Shown piece by piece: positions 19,101 to 22,838 of a DNA stretch of 27,345 nt. Both the position numbers and the translations under genes were made by a program. Positions within the stretch are counted from its first letter, which is position 1. Every line of letters starts with the position of its first letter. Source of the stretch: SMTZ1-83 sp048883405 (GTDB lineage Archaea; Asgardarchaeota; Thorarchaeia; Thorarchaeales; Thorarchaeaceae); the NCBI GenBank assembly GCA_048883405.1, contig JBHLQS010000019.1:1-27345 (forward strand), given 5' to 3'. Under the pieces are notes generated by a model that searched no databases, was not told the DNA's origin, and saw only the letters and a program-made list of their open reading frames with translations.

Positions 19101-20600
19101 CGGTATTGTGAGGTTGCCGCTAACAGTGGAGGCTGTTAGGCGAGTTCTAAGGATAAAGGTCACATTGACCGAGGCCATATGGACATATGAACCGGGCTTG
19201 CTCGCGTTGAAGATATACCAATGCTCTCCCAGCGCGAGTGAAGTGCTTGGCACTGTGATATTGTACTCGCCATTTGCCTCATTCACCACATTCACAGCGG
19301 TACCGTTGGCATATACAATGCTTGCTCCAGTTAGAAACATCCCCGTGTATGTGTCGCGAAATACTAACGTTGCCGCGAAGTCAGACCCAACTGGCGTGGA
19401 ATACACAGATTTGTAGTTAAGCTCAGTTGGATCGAATAGATCAATGTCAAAAGCCAAGGTGGGAGAAGCAGTGTAGTAGTCATGGGTGCCGTCAATATTG
19501 ATGCGCCACCGTCCAGCAATGTCCAGATCCGTCGTATTCAGTGCAATTCCGTAAGTCCCGTTGCCGTAGTCATTCATAGTACGAATTACTGGCGTCCCAT
19601 GGTCGGTCCAGTTAAGGTCCACAGCGGCACCCGGAAGCAGCTCGCTATTGTCGATATCAATCATGTCAACTGAAACATATAGAAGGTCACCCATGGTCTT
19701 TGTAGAAAGGAGATCCCCGACGGCATCTCCGGGGCTTTTTAGACTCAGGCTTGTGACATGTGTCACATTGAAACTTCTCCGATATCTACCAACAAAGTCC
19801 GGACTAGCCCCTCCAGTATTGTTGAATACGACATCCGCATACCAAACTCCGGCGGGCCAATTGCTCTGAATGCTAATGCTTGTCCACTCAAAGTAGGATC
19901 CCGATTGAGTCTGATCTGCAGCATACCGGGTGGTTCCAAGAGGATCTGTGAGATAGAGCCGCATTCTGGAACCTGAAGTCACGGGTGCAGTCCCTCTGAA
20001 GCTAGCAAAGTCCCCCACTTCGTAGGAACGAGTCGTTGTATACCCTCCAGCATTTATCCCGCATTCAAGATTGGTAGCTCCATTGCTGTCAGTGAAAGCA
20101 AAGGTCCAAATCCCAAAAGCATCAATGACGGATGAAGATACATTCACCTCACCCGAAGCAGCATCTATCCCGGCACTTGGATATCGAGAAACTGAACCAG
20201 AATCTAGAACATCAGAAAGGCTCCAAGAGGTTGGGATGTTTGTCATTGTGAGATTGACAGAGCTTATGTTGTATGGAGGAGATATTAAGACATAGGCAGT
20301 CCATTCAACTGTTGCACTCCCATTAGTAGCAGAGAAAGAAGTGCCTGGGGTTAGATCTTCTGCAAGGCTTGTTGTAGAATCACTCCAGGAACTATCATTT
20401 GCGAATTGACCCATGAAATCTACATTGAATGATGCCCCAGTACCCGTGTAAGTAGATTGTACTTCCGATGGTAGAGCTCCATCTGCGATTTCAGCATTTG
20501 TTAGATTAGTACCCAACAACCCCTTGGGCCCTTGAGCTATAATCGCACTTGTGAGTAGTAGAACTGGAATTATGAAGAGCACAAATCGAGCTCGAACCAA
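4173..20600 (-). CDS. Giant (5475-aa) secreted, single-pass repeat protein; surface adhesin or S-layer-like stalk
   Basis: An unbroken 16.4-kb reading frame. It starts with TTG, preceded by GGAGG at 20609-20613 with seven to eight bases of spacing. Order of parts: Sec-type signal peptide (residues 1 to about 22, ending SAIIA); unassigned beta-rich N-terminal region to 491; 27 tandem domains of about 100 residues (492-3182); 18-19 looser beta-rich domains of 85-130 residues (3183 to about 5202); one transmembrane helix (5203-5225) followed by a basic PKRVRQMRK stop-transfer; and a 250-residue charged helical cytoplasmic tail. Topology is therefore outside-in, with about 5200 residues outside the cell. 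The ectodomain is rich in N-x-S/T sequons (NLT, NFT, NVT, NITV) and has only about five cysteines, as is usual for archaeal surface glycoproteins. Each 100-aa domain carries DLDTG-like and W-x-V/L-G motifs. No catalytic motif was seen. Adhesion, cell-cell contact or envelope scaffolding is inferred from architecture; no named family was recognised with certainty. Confidence 0.9.
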   Translation of the reverse strand: MVRARFVLFIIPVLLLTSAIIAQGPKGLLGTNLTNAEIADGALPSEVQSTYTGTGASFNVDFMGQFANDSSWSDSTTSLAEDLTPGTSFSATNGSATVEWTAYVLISPPYNISSVNLTMTNIPTSWSLSDVLDSGSVSRYPSAGIDAASGEVNVSSSVIDAFGIWTFAFTDSNGATNLECGINAGGYTTTRSYEVGDFASFRGTAPVTSGSRMRLYLTDPLGTTRYAADQTQSGSYFEWTSISIQSNWPAGVWYADVVFNNTGGASPDFVGRYRRSFNVTHVTSLSLKSPGDAVGDLLSTKTMGDLLYVSVDMIDIDNSELLPGAAVDLNWTDHGTPVIRTMNDYGNGTYGIALNTTDLDIAGRWRINIDGTHDYYTASPTLAFDIDLFDPTELNYKSVYSTPVGSDFAATLVFRDTYTGMFLTGASIVYANGTAVNVVNEANGEYNITVPSTSLALGEHWYIFNASKPGSYVHMASVNVTFILRTRLTASTVSGNLTIPFGFNTSLSVVLVDLDTGLSAGIGDVSSFSFTSSYGTQDYTSPTSFDLTLDTESWNVEQVSVTLSILMSSSVYSAPLDYTFNVTVRPHFTLININGNLTKPYGQDTPLTVILLDMDTGENLGIGNVDSFIFSSSYGTEFFTSPSSFDITLTTNTWSVGATSVTITAALSSSDYLQPSSYVFDIVMKPHSTAVSVGGDLLVSIGANANVTVILIDLDLNVEVPIANVASFSFTSSYGTETFDNPSSYDVMLSTNTWGDGLVSVNLSIVLASSTYTIPSNHGFDIQIRAHYTSLSINGSLTAPYGLDTPLHVVFLDLDTGAPIDIADVSIIRFNSVYGTQDISSPSTNNVTLNTDSWSVGKVLVTLTVIGIPSTYENPDAFIFEVTIRAHFTSASISANLTQAYGGDLPVSIHIVDVETGLQVPISDVASFTFSSTYGTQILSSPANFDTLLDCDTWLVGTTPVNLSAILSNSIYYDPANFTFSVVIRPHYTSAAISGNLTIPYGFNTSLTVVLMDLDAGLAVDIGEVATITISSTYGTQDYSSLSSFDITLETDSWSIGTTNVNLSISMATTIFSNPSNYTFEITFRMRRTAVYVYGELITPYGMDTNISVALLDMDSGVEIGINDVDTFSFTSVYGTEPFSAPTSYDVTLSTDSWSVGLVTVTISISLSATYYSTPTDYVFEVRIRSHATSAWVVGELTTPSGEDTSITVFVKDLDTEASVAISDVASISFTSSYGTDVHSTPASYTINLPTSSWTIGSWDVNLSISLSSTTLDDPENHSFIVIIRHHLTSVTVQGNLTTPYGLDTPVRVVLTDLDTGLLIDVSNVALFNFSSSYAPQVFNSPGSYDVLLQTDTWTVDATSITLNVSLSGSIYSDPLGYVFDVVIRPHFTAVSVLRDLQTPHGTNTDLTIIIIDLDLGTQIDIGNVSLIEFTSSYPVQQFSSPSSQNITLDTDGWDLGTEVVTMTITMAGTIYSAPNDYVFDIYIRKHLSSVSVSGNLTIPFGVDTQLTVVLTDLDTMSSIPIGDVLGFNFSSIYGLQEIPPTGYDVTLDTNMWTVGSYAVILDLNMQTSSIYFDPENFTFSIHVRPHFTAASVSGELVVPHGNNSDLTILVLDLDTGMTFAISSVSSFGFDSAYGTQTVNSPSSYDVTLTTNSWSVGVTEVTLSVLLSSSILNAPDDLVFNVTIRAHYTSINVEGGMTTLYGFDTPLTVEVTDLDTGLSVDIADIFEFNFTSAYDSQSFSSPSSYDVILDTAAWNVGTVSLSLTVTISGSIYHNPATYSFDLNITTHQTTVSVSGDFTFPYGEDVSLAVLLIDSDLGIPVAISDVAWIDFTSIQGDQNETTPTGFSVTLTTSSWPLGTTLVTVSVGLSSTVYESPNSYEFNVTIRTHYTTVSVSGDLETPRGENTPLDVVLIDLDTGFEVPIGAVDNFAFTSEYGTEPFASPVSYGLQLTTDTWGVGSTEVNLTVSLTGSIYEDPSDFSFNITIRLRYTSATVSGTLVVPHAFDTNLTVMILDLDSGSVVDEVNVDSLTFDSVYGDQGFTTYNLTLGTSDWDIGLTTVTLAVSLAGSDYANPANYTFTLEIRLHITAVSVKGAFVQPYGNQTPLSVVLTDLDTMNPIAISSIASFTFDSAYGPQNFVSPSSYDVVLATDTWSLGVTEVTLSVLFSSSTLDSPDDLVFNVTIRAHYTSINVKGSMTTLYGFNTPLTVEVIDLDTGFSVDIAEISAFNFTSIYSPQVFSSPSTYDVSLDTHTWSVGTVTVSLTVAIDVSIYHEPAIYSFDLNIAAHQTTASVTGDLAVPHGEDVSFTVLLVDSDLGIPMAISDVAWIFFTSAQGDQNETSLGSFDITLHTSSWVLGTTLVTASVGLSSDIYELPNNYAFNVTIRMHYTAVSVSGDLETPRGENTSLDIVLIDLDTGLVVPIGTVDNFAFTSEYGTESFSSPASYGLELTTDIWTLGATEVNLSVSLAASIYNNPTNFTFNIVIRLRYTSATVSGTLVVPYAFDTNLTVIVLDLDSGSFVDEINVASITFDSIHGSQVFATYNLTLGTNTWDVGLTAVTLAVSLTGLDYADPANYTFTIEIRPHMTAVSVKGVLIQPYGNQTSLSVVLVDLDTLNPIAISNIASFTFDSAYGTQNFASPSSYDVILATNTWLVGVTEVTLSVLFSLSTLDGPDDLLFNVTIRAHYTSINVKGCMTTLYGFDTPLTVEVTDLDTGLSVDIADIFEFNFTSAYPSQAFSSPSSYNVTLVTDTWDVGIVPVGLTVVISSSIYHDPSAYIFDLSITTHRTTVSVSGDFIVPYGEDVSLAVLLIDSDMGMPVDISDVAWIDFTSIQGNQNETALGSFDITLGTSSWILGTTQVTVSVGLSSDIYELPNSYAFNVTIRMHYTAVSISGDLETPHGENTSLNVVLIDLDTGLTVPIGAVDNFAFTSIHGTEPFASPVIYMLQLTTDTWDVGSTEVDLSVSLSGSIYENPSNFAFNITIRLRYTSATVSGNLIVPYAFDTNLTVIVLDLDSGSIVDEIDIDSLTFDSVYDSQGFTTYNLTLATSSWNIGPTTVTLAVSLAGSDYADPTNHTFTLEIRPHMTAVSVMGVVIRPYGNQTPLSVVLIDLDTMNPIDITNVASFTFDTSYGPQSMPSPSNYNVTLDTSLWSVGATSVTLSVVIATSYYSAPESHVFQVTIRSLRIQLYHEPSDLIFPNGDDFQLVLGVKVTEPGPFYNDNLTGLLQSEFTVSGYFIFITEIQPGRYRLIIDESLFTQGNYTIEIVIDPADSRYSTDLLAVYFMYTPARSFLSSPNYPQVTTPYGADVNITLEYTDVDRGVGITGATITPEGISIAYSEHPTIQGTYIVTLIVTGLETGSYSFNITASAADYESKMLSFTLLVRVVYTYAIPTVAALDIPVGNSPVFYVEYWDIDHDVSVSNETPFQVTGTWSSFIVDYEPGAPRPRYKVTFITFDDTTLEQNRVVTFNFSKGVNYQTGIFTVTVTIRTHNTDFRLVSAVEPTSYKALLNISVYYGDLDNLIGIQDSRVSHYVEGDLGVLASTLFNDTSPGYYIVQINATEFSGLGFQSLTIYFNWTGAVQKYHNLTLLVTANIIGADSSYTLLSASEPTPYLDNMSYVFLYNDLYTGQGITNISYGGGNVHIYVLFQEVAVDTTQLSILEVDSILYPGRYSVEFNTTVFGLIGTLHMVVYVNWTSGAEPYYTNRTDVITLRILPRDTLVSVIPPSPTPYGENATFSFTFDDVTGGISESISNASNMMVTLDISDFTLTYDSPTRVFSVSFNTSQLVTDSVGQVPFTLDVEWIGEPFYANRTGRIVFVSIIQRLTILEYTSPPPSPFNELVTFTVTWTDVTGTPSGVSGATLTLYDGSSGPEINPSFYSWIDLNDGRYQVSLNSSYTGALGTHYLNVTLTTSLFYLANRTAMRPFIVGPRTAFLSSEPVGRVPYNTSFEIILYYQDLVNLDMIGNATGEVSIEILNASWAFASSWEAMNEYYLITVETAGQSGLQVNTPYVLRFNMSYADSPPYYASADTYVRIQFRNRASAIELIEAPQPTPYGDSVNFTILYRDVDIYEGILGASISVRKSGIPLVLGTDYIITPQTGGIYLFSVDTESLNGIVGTSVTVYANWTLGEPYHSNATLNIVLTTILRYTNVEIVAPPSQTRYLDNVTFTVAFVDLGTGTTVTVLLSYFRLFNGSAMELLPTQYTIQDIGGNLYEITINSTILSSRLVTNHELIVFVDYPFIAPYYRSDNTTARVSTTNRIGSVAVGQVLSTPLGDNMLLGFSFLDESSGVGIENAIILFDCINVSLLEGTDFLIAENQGTYIVSVDTNALGDVGVYRFSLSVQWDPGRQPYYLNTSALTLTGSVRLTDTLLTSDAPDPYTVPYTDNVTIIVTFTDLDHAQGIDGAGAGIAINYTATGDIPAIWDYEALGQGRYRIVINTTDAGSPDIKTMQISIDSYPYRPAWVQISFQVRLRQGVISADVPAAYAGDTVRVLVNLTDFDANDAPLDGATLNFTWDDFHTWNPLSNGLYEVILNTTTLDYGIYTLFLGASAQDFRIIALAVEIVLDPLETNLVPQADDIVNWGHSFIISAIFNDTINDKLIEGANLTLTWAGSPYTMIESIAGHYTIELDSSLVDASTYYIVIKASKLNYITDTAQVTLVVDFLNIEVSLVNGIFATVNRGEEVNITVFLYDTENSQPLLGANVTVFWNFIDEQNATLTEIGLGYYWYPLDTDRSESAASYQVIVTAVKDNYRQMSEVLTLGITQTKTAVWFDAISQGYEDLIFNWSQVIRIGVYVVAPSLNVTNDDYYLENCTVTWEFGTYEGNLTFDGTKFYFDFNTTEYTAGTFPFRINAKPINLAFSGSGNGTIIIVQDLPTELRQPGNINKYWGWTGWFNFTYWDMYHDIGIGPITYGRPVDASYRWSGGSGVPVYFGNGVYGVFIDTSKFVPQSDTYAIRIKFELDNFVPREGQFNLIVSHIPAQITASAPALNQIENSTINLRVPWGDTITVGLRYATVGVNGTDTPFIGGITNAIVDSAIFTTPDGLREPFTLVEIGGGNYSFAFDTSLWGVNIAPYRFAVYLSYANRTDAQIVISIMVIDVPTSITLDGQSSFAIVHGEFHRFTVHYADEWVGHGGVGIEGALFNHTGTDDIGIEIIDIGGGDYQVKVTGLNLNETGGFFTITLSKDNHVTQTTIDLSYRVTQNETDRMIATVTNYVIPFGVLILIFGVIYNRVLKLPKRVRQMRKMINALGKGKVPKPVDDVPSRQEMVANLFNDTMKDLEITTSPELVPEYGIIVDVPEMGELLIQLAILTRLSAEELEDFRRDISKMRVSEQAAFVKEVIYQEALRVARLEHRRYEEVLEDIASQARRRLVGDDIIAVSEIDTSASDAEPLVLTEDKAKIEFEEIRTEVEEPTEARKDEAPSEIREFMQEYEIEELRSQLEARGLPREEISVIIEQVRTLPRELVDDLIKSLIGDKKEG
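4176..4925 (-). other. Cytoplasmic tail of giant surface protein (residues 5226-5475)
   Basis: After the transmembrane helix and basic stop-transfer come about 250 residues with no sequons and high charge. A helical block at about 4560-4700 contains LSAEELEDFRRDISKM and EALRVARLEHRRYEEVLEDI. An acidic, probably disordered linker follows. The extreme C-terminus is a compact helical segment, LRSQLEARGLPREEISVIIE followed by RELVDDLIKSL, looking like a small three-helix adaptor domain. The family was not recognised. A tail this large suggests coupling of the extracellular stalk to cytoplasmic partners; that is inference. Confidence 0.7.
4926..4994 (-). other. Single transmembrane anchor of giant surface protein
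   Basis: Residues 5203-5225 include NYVIPFGVLILIFGVIYN, an uninterrupted hydrophobic stretch followed at once by a basic cluster (KLPKRVRQMRK). By the positive-inside rule this puts the C-terminus in the cytoplasm and the repeats outside. Confidence 0.85.
4995..11054 (-). repeat. Second repeat zone: about 18-19 divergent beta-rich domains
   Basis: Residues about 3183-5202 are divided into units of 85-130 residues. A typical unit opens with a T-P-Y-G-D/E-N-hydrophobic strand, then a hydrophobic-D-hydrophobic-D/T motif, a GI-x-GA turn, and closes with a strand ending in a charged or aromatic residue. Examples of openings are PTPYGDSVNFTILYRDVD, PTPYGENATFSFTFDD and PPPSPFNELVTFTVTWTD. The units are clearly related to one another and share the PYG...DxD layout with the 100-aa domains. 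They are far less alike, so this zone is older or under less homogenisation. An Ig-like/beta-sandwich fold is likely but not proven. Confidence 0.7.
11055..19127 (-). repeat. Array of 27 tandem ~100-residue domains (R1-R27) in the giant protein
   Basis: Residues 492-3182. Each unit is 100 residues, except R16, R21 and R26 (97). The consensus order is SVSGNL, then PYG, DT/NT, a hydrophobic strand, DLDTG, a short helix or turn ending in an Asp, F-x-F-x-S-x-YG-T/D-Q, SPSSYDV, a strand with one invariant Trp (TDTWSVG), VTLSV, SSxIY, xPxNYTF and an IR-x-H-x-T closing strand. I aligned all 27 by eye: the Trp is present in every unit and the D-x-D pair in 26 (R5 has DVE). R1-R11 are spaced 1100 residues exactly (11 x 100). 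R12-R27 form a higher-order array listed separately. Confidence 0.92.
11234..15706 (-). repeat. Three tandem copies of a 1491-bp (five-domain) higher-order repeat
   Basis: The same plus-strand decamer acattgattg, at the start of R13, R18 and R23, occurs at 15523, 14032 and 12541, two intervals of exactly 1491 bp (497 codons; four 100-aa domains plus one of 97). Domain types recur in order: R13/R18/R23, R14/R19/R24 (with the QGxQNET signature), R15/R20/R25 (EYGTE or IHGTE), R16/R21/R26 (short), R17/R22/R27. The outer limits are approximate because they fall inside R12 and R27. Confidence 0.88.
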
Positions 20601-20608
20601 TATGGCAA

Positions 20609-20613
20609 CCTCC
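20609..20613 (-). promoter_or_regulatory. Strong Shine-Dalgarno that fixes the TTG start of the giant gene
   Basis: The minus strand reads GAGGAGGTTGCCATATTG. The GGAGG and the spacing to TTG decide the start of the 5475-codon gene, and the encoded MVRARF followed by a hydrophobic run makes a proper signal peptide. Confidence 0.8.
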
Positions 20614-20963
20614 TCAGCAGAATGATGGATGTATCTTATCCATCCCCTACGCGCTCTCGTTGTAAGTCGAAAGCATATAATAACTCATTCATGTTCCCTC
20701 ATTAGTCATACCTGACGATTTATCGTAGACAGGTCTCTACATTAGATGATGGCCAGTAGTTCAAGGTCCAGGTTGAGATTAGCTAGAGGAAGGGAATGAC
20801 CAAAGTAAGCCCCACAGATTCGCTCCAAAGCTTGTCGAGCTTTAATCCCACAAAGAAGCAGGAGTGCTTTGATAGACATAGGCATTCGTTATGATGCGTC
20901 ATCTGTCGCTTCATTACAGCATTCGACTGAAAATTCATATCTCAACTGGTGACAATATATCTT

Positions 20964-20970
20964 GGAGGAG
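20964..20970 (+). promoter_or_regulatory. Ribosome binding site of the 193-aa membrane protein
   Basis: GGAGGAG lies eight bases upstream of the GTG at 20979. It is the main reason to accept the GTG start and to treat this ORF as a real gene. Confidence 0.7.
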
Positions 20971-20978
20971 ATTGAACC

Positions 20979-21560
20979 GTGGCTAGCCAAGATGATAGTG
21001 GGGACATCACTGAATCCAGTCCGAGGAAAATCAACATCCTGACAATAGTTCCACTCCTTGTCGCAGTCCTAGCTCCCTATTCATTCGCATTTTATTCTGC
21101 GAATTCGCATCCTCATCTGGTTCTATTTTTCCCTCTAATTTGGGTCTATTTTCCATCACTGGAAATTGAAACAGGCGCGAAAATCCTGTACTTTCTGACT
21201 TCTCATAGTATGACTATGATTCTCATGTTCTACCTATTCCTTTACACACTGATTGGTCGACTGCTTTATCCATATCAGCTCAGAAGATGCCTGCTAGGGA
21301 AATCTTCACTCGCTCTCACAGTCCTACTCGGTTTGGTAATCGAACTCCCAATCATTTTCTCTCTATTCCTCATTGCGCCAATGATTCCCTTTCCCATATT
21401 GACGCTAGTATCAATTCTCATGGTGAAGTACTCCGAAAGATACGTGTTTTTTCAGAGGTTACCTGCAAAGTCTTACGAGATGTCTTCAAGATTCTTGAAA
21501 TCAAGTCAAATGCATAATAGCTTCTGCAACTGCCTGCTCGAACTCCAGACCCTCGAATAG
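20979..21560 (+). CDS. Small polytopic membrane protein of unknown function
   Basis: 193 residues, GTG start with GGAGGAG at 20964-20970 and an 8-base spacer, which makes translation credible. A short acidic, Ser-rich N-terminus precedes about four to five hydrophobic segments (roughly residues 19-38, 46-60, 68-92 and a long one at 107-150). A polar C-terminal stretch ends in CNCLLELQTLE. I do not recognise the family and no catalytic or binding motif is evident. The last 60 bases overlap the 3' end of the convergent mscS gene, so its final 20 codons are antisense to MscS codons. It lies next to the mechanosensitive channel but is transcribed toward it, so shared regulation is not implied. 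Confidence 0.65.
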   Translation: MASQDDSGDITESSPRKINILTIVPLLVAVLAPYSFAFYSANSHPHLVLFFPLIWVYFPSLEIETGAKILYFLTSHSMTMILMFYLFLYTLIGRLLYPYQLRRCLLGKSSLALTVLLGLVIELPIIFSLFLIAPMIPFPILTLVSILMVKYSERYVFFQRLPAKSYEMSSRFLKSSQMHNSFCNCLLELQTLE

Positions 21561-22406
21561 AATACGTTTAGGATTCTTCACGATGTAAGCAAAGGAGTAT
21601 GTAATCCCATATAGTTGATTGTAAGAGAAGATGTATTCGGGTTTCTCCACGAAATGCGACGAAAACTCCTCGCATAAATCGTCAAACCTAGCTCGTACCT
21701 TTATACTATCAAAATTGATGTTGACATTAACATCAAAGGTCCGTCGATAAATTTCTTCACCTTTCGTAAGACTACGCAAAGTACTGACTGCGAAATCTAG
21801 TCTTTTGGATTTGCGAGGATTCATATCTTCCTCGACTTCTAGCTCACGCTCAGCAATATAATCGTCTGCTCGTACTCTGAAATTCTTCACAGTCGATGTC
21901 ACAACCTTGCTATTCGGGACATTCATTCTGGTATGGTTCTTTTGTAGAAGTCGGGTGTAATTGAGAGTGATTTCTATCACAAGTCCCTCTGCATCACCAA
22001 TAACAACATAATCCCCGACTCTAAATGGACGTGCTCCTAGCACATAGAAACCACCAAGAAGATTTGACATAGCCTGTGAGAAAGCAAGACCAATTGCAGT
22101 TCCAAGAAGAGCACCTATTGCTACAACTCCGCTCCCGGCAATAGCATTTGTTAGGGTTAAGATAGCAATTAGAGCTATGGCAAAGAAAACTAAACGGACT
22201 CCAAAAATGACTCCGGATGATGCCTCCCTTGATATACCAGCTTTTCGAAAGGATATTTTCACTGCGCGGACCGCAATTAGGTATGATATATAGATGACCG
22301 CCAAAAACGGAATGATTGCAACGAATATCGCATAGGTTTCCAATCCAAACGGATTTAGGAAATCGCCTATTATATTTACAAATTCTTGAAACAGATCAAA
22401 TTGCAT
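21501..22406 (-). CDS. mscS: MscS-family small-conductance mechanosensitive channel
   Basis: 301 residues. Three transmembrane helices (about 24-46, 66-89 and 91-124) are followed by the MscS beta-domain. The pore helix TM3 shows the family's small-residue packing pattern (GALLGTAIGLAFSQAMSNL). Right after it come PFRVGDYVVIGDAEG at 127-141 and MNVPNSKVVTSTVKNF at 161-176, both diagnostic of MscS. Residues 180-301 form the cytoplasmic vestibule (alpha/beta) domain. The role expected is tension-gated solute release under hypo-osmotic shock in the cytoplasmic membrane. Start ATG at 22406 with GAGGGG about five bases upstream. The 3' end overlaps the convergent 193-aa ORF by 60 bp. Confidence 0.93.
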   Translation of the reverse strand: MQFDLFQEFVNIIGDFLNPFGLETYAIFVAIIPFLAVIYISYLIAVRAVKISFRKAGISREASSGVIFGVRLVFFAIALIAILTLTNAIAGSGVVAIGALLGTAIGLAFSQAMSNLLGGFYVLGARPFRVGDYVVIGDAEGLVIEITLNYTRLLQKNHTRMNVPNSKVVTSTVKNFRVRADDYIAERELEVEEDMNPRKSKRLDFAVSTLRSLTKGEEIYRRTFDVNVNINFDSIKVRARFDDLCEEFSSHFVEKPEYIFSYNQLYGITYSFAYIVKNPKRILFEGLEFEQAVAEAIMHLT

Positions 22407-22527
22407 TTGAGCCCCTCGTTGTCATTGTTTTTTCTGAAATCAGATTCTTTCGTTCTTGGTTTTTAATCTAGATGTTTCATCATGCTGGACGAATTGCACT
22501 GCTTCTGCGGATGGCCAAAAAAATCTC

Positions 22528-22542
22528 ACGCTCGAAGAGCGT
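22528..22542. promoter_or_regulatory. Perfect 6-bp inverted repeat upstream of the mini-protein gene
   Basis: acgctc-gaa-gagcgt is a perfect palindrome with a three-base centre. It abuts and overlaps a TATA-like gtataag (22541-22547), in the gap between mscS and the small plus-strand ORF. It could be an operator half-site pair or a short RNA hairpin; there is no poly-T after it, so a terminator is unlikely. Chance occurrence cannot be excluded. Confidence 0.3.
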
Positions 22543-22603
22543 ATAAGCGTTCTTTCCCTATTGATGATTGAAGCATTACAGAATGCGTCAAGGGTGAGAT
22601 GCA

Positions 22604-22828
22604 TTGATACCAGAGATTCTGACACTAGCATTTCTTGCACTAATACCTCTTTATGTGGTGATGAGGCTGTTTGGAAATTTTCCAAGAAGGGACGAAAATG
22701 TCAGAATCAAGCCTACTTCATCTGGCAAGTTGTACTATTCCAAGGTTAGCGATGCGGCTTTCTTTGATGGTGCATCTGAGGACTATGCTGAGGCAATGAA
22801 TCGAACGAAGCAAGTGGGCGGTGCATAA
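22604..22828 (+). CDS. 74-residue single-helix membrane mini-protein
   Basis: TTG start with GGTGAG about six bases upstream, which pairs with the archaeal 16S tail. Residues about 2-24 (PEILTLAFLALIPLYVVMRL) form one hydrophobic helix. The rest, starting NFPRRDENVRIK, is a charged soluble tail of about 50 residues rich in Lys, Asp and Glu, ending KQVGGA. By the positive-inside rule the tail is cytoplasmic. No family recognised. It converges on sdhB with a 10-bp gap. It is on the opposite strand to the sdh operon and is too short and too hydrophilic to be an SdhC/D anchor. An alternative overlapping frame starting at 22456 lacks a ribosome binding site and looks less protein-like. Confidence 0.55.
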   Translation: MIPEILTLAFLALIPLYVVMRLFGNFPRRDENVRIKPTSSGKLYYSKVSDAAFFDGASEDYAEAMNRTKQVGGA

Positions 22829-22838
22829 CGTTCCGGAA

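Larger units (their letters stand above)
20601..20978. other. 378-bp intergenic spacer with divergent promoters
   Basis: No convincing gene or structural RNA is seen. Near the giant gene, plus-strand aagcatataataac (about 20670-20683) gives a TATA-like box on either strand. On the minus strand it would start transcription some 50 bp before the TTG. On the other side an AT-rich run at about 20929-20940 (aaaattcatat) could serve the plus-strand membrane gene at 20979. The roughly 240 bp in between hold no ORF with a ribosome binding site, and nothing else was recognised. Confidence 0.4.

Noticed and set aside
11055..19127. Regular repeats that might be read as a CRISPR or satellite array
   Set aside because: The periods are 300 and 1491 bp, in frame, with protein-level conservation and no short repeat/spacer structure. 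It is a coding domain array.
19054..19416. Plus-strand open frame of 120 codons antisense to the giant gene
   Set aside because: It is fully antisense to the coherent repeat and N-terminal sequence of the giant protein, with no start signals; many similar antisense frames occur along the gene because of its codon bias.
20740..20940. C/D-box-like motifs (atgatgg, atgatgc, ctga) in the 378-bp spacer
   Set aside because: The spacing between candidate boxes does not match a 50-60 nt archaeal C/D sRNA, and no paired C'/D' boxes are evident.
20601..20978. tRNA or other structured RNA in the large spacer
   Set aside because: No acceptor stem, T-loop GTTC-type motif in correct register or strong hairpin could be traced by eye.
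22456..22749. Plus-strand 97-codon frame and an opposing 81-codon frame in the gap after mscS
   Set aside because: Neither has a ribosome binding site or a sensible protein pattern. The 74-codon frame at 22604 overlaps them and has a Shine-Dalgarno, a clean transmembrane helix and a charged tail.
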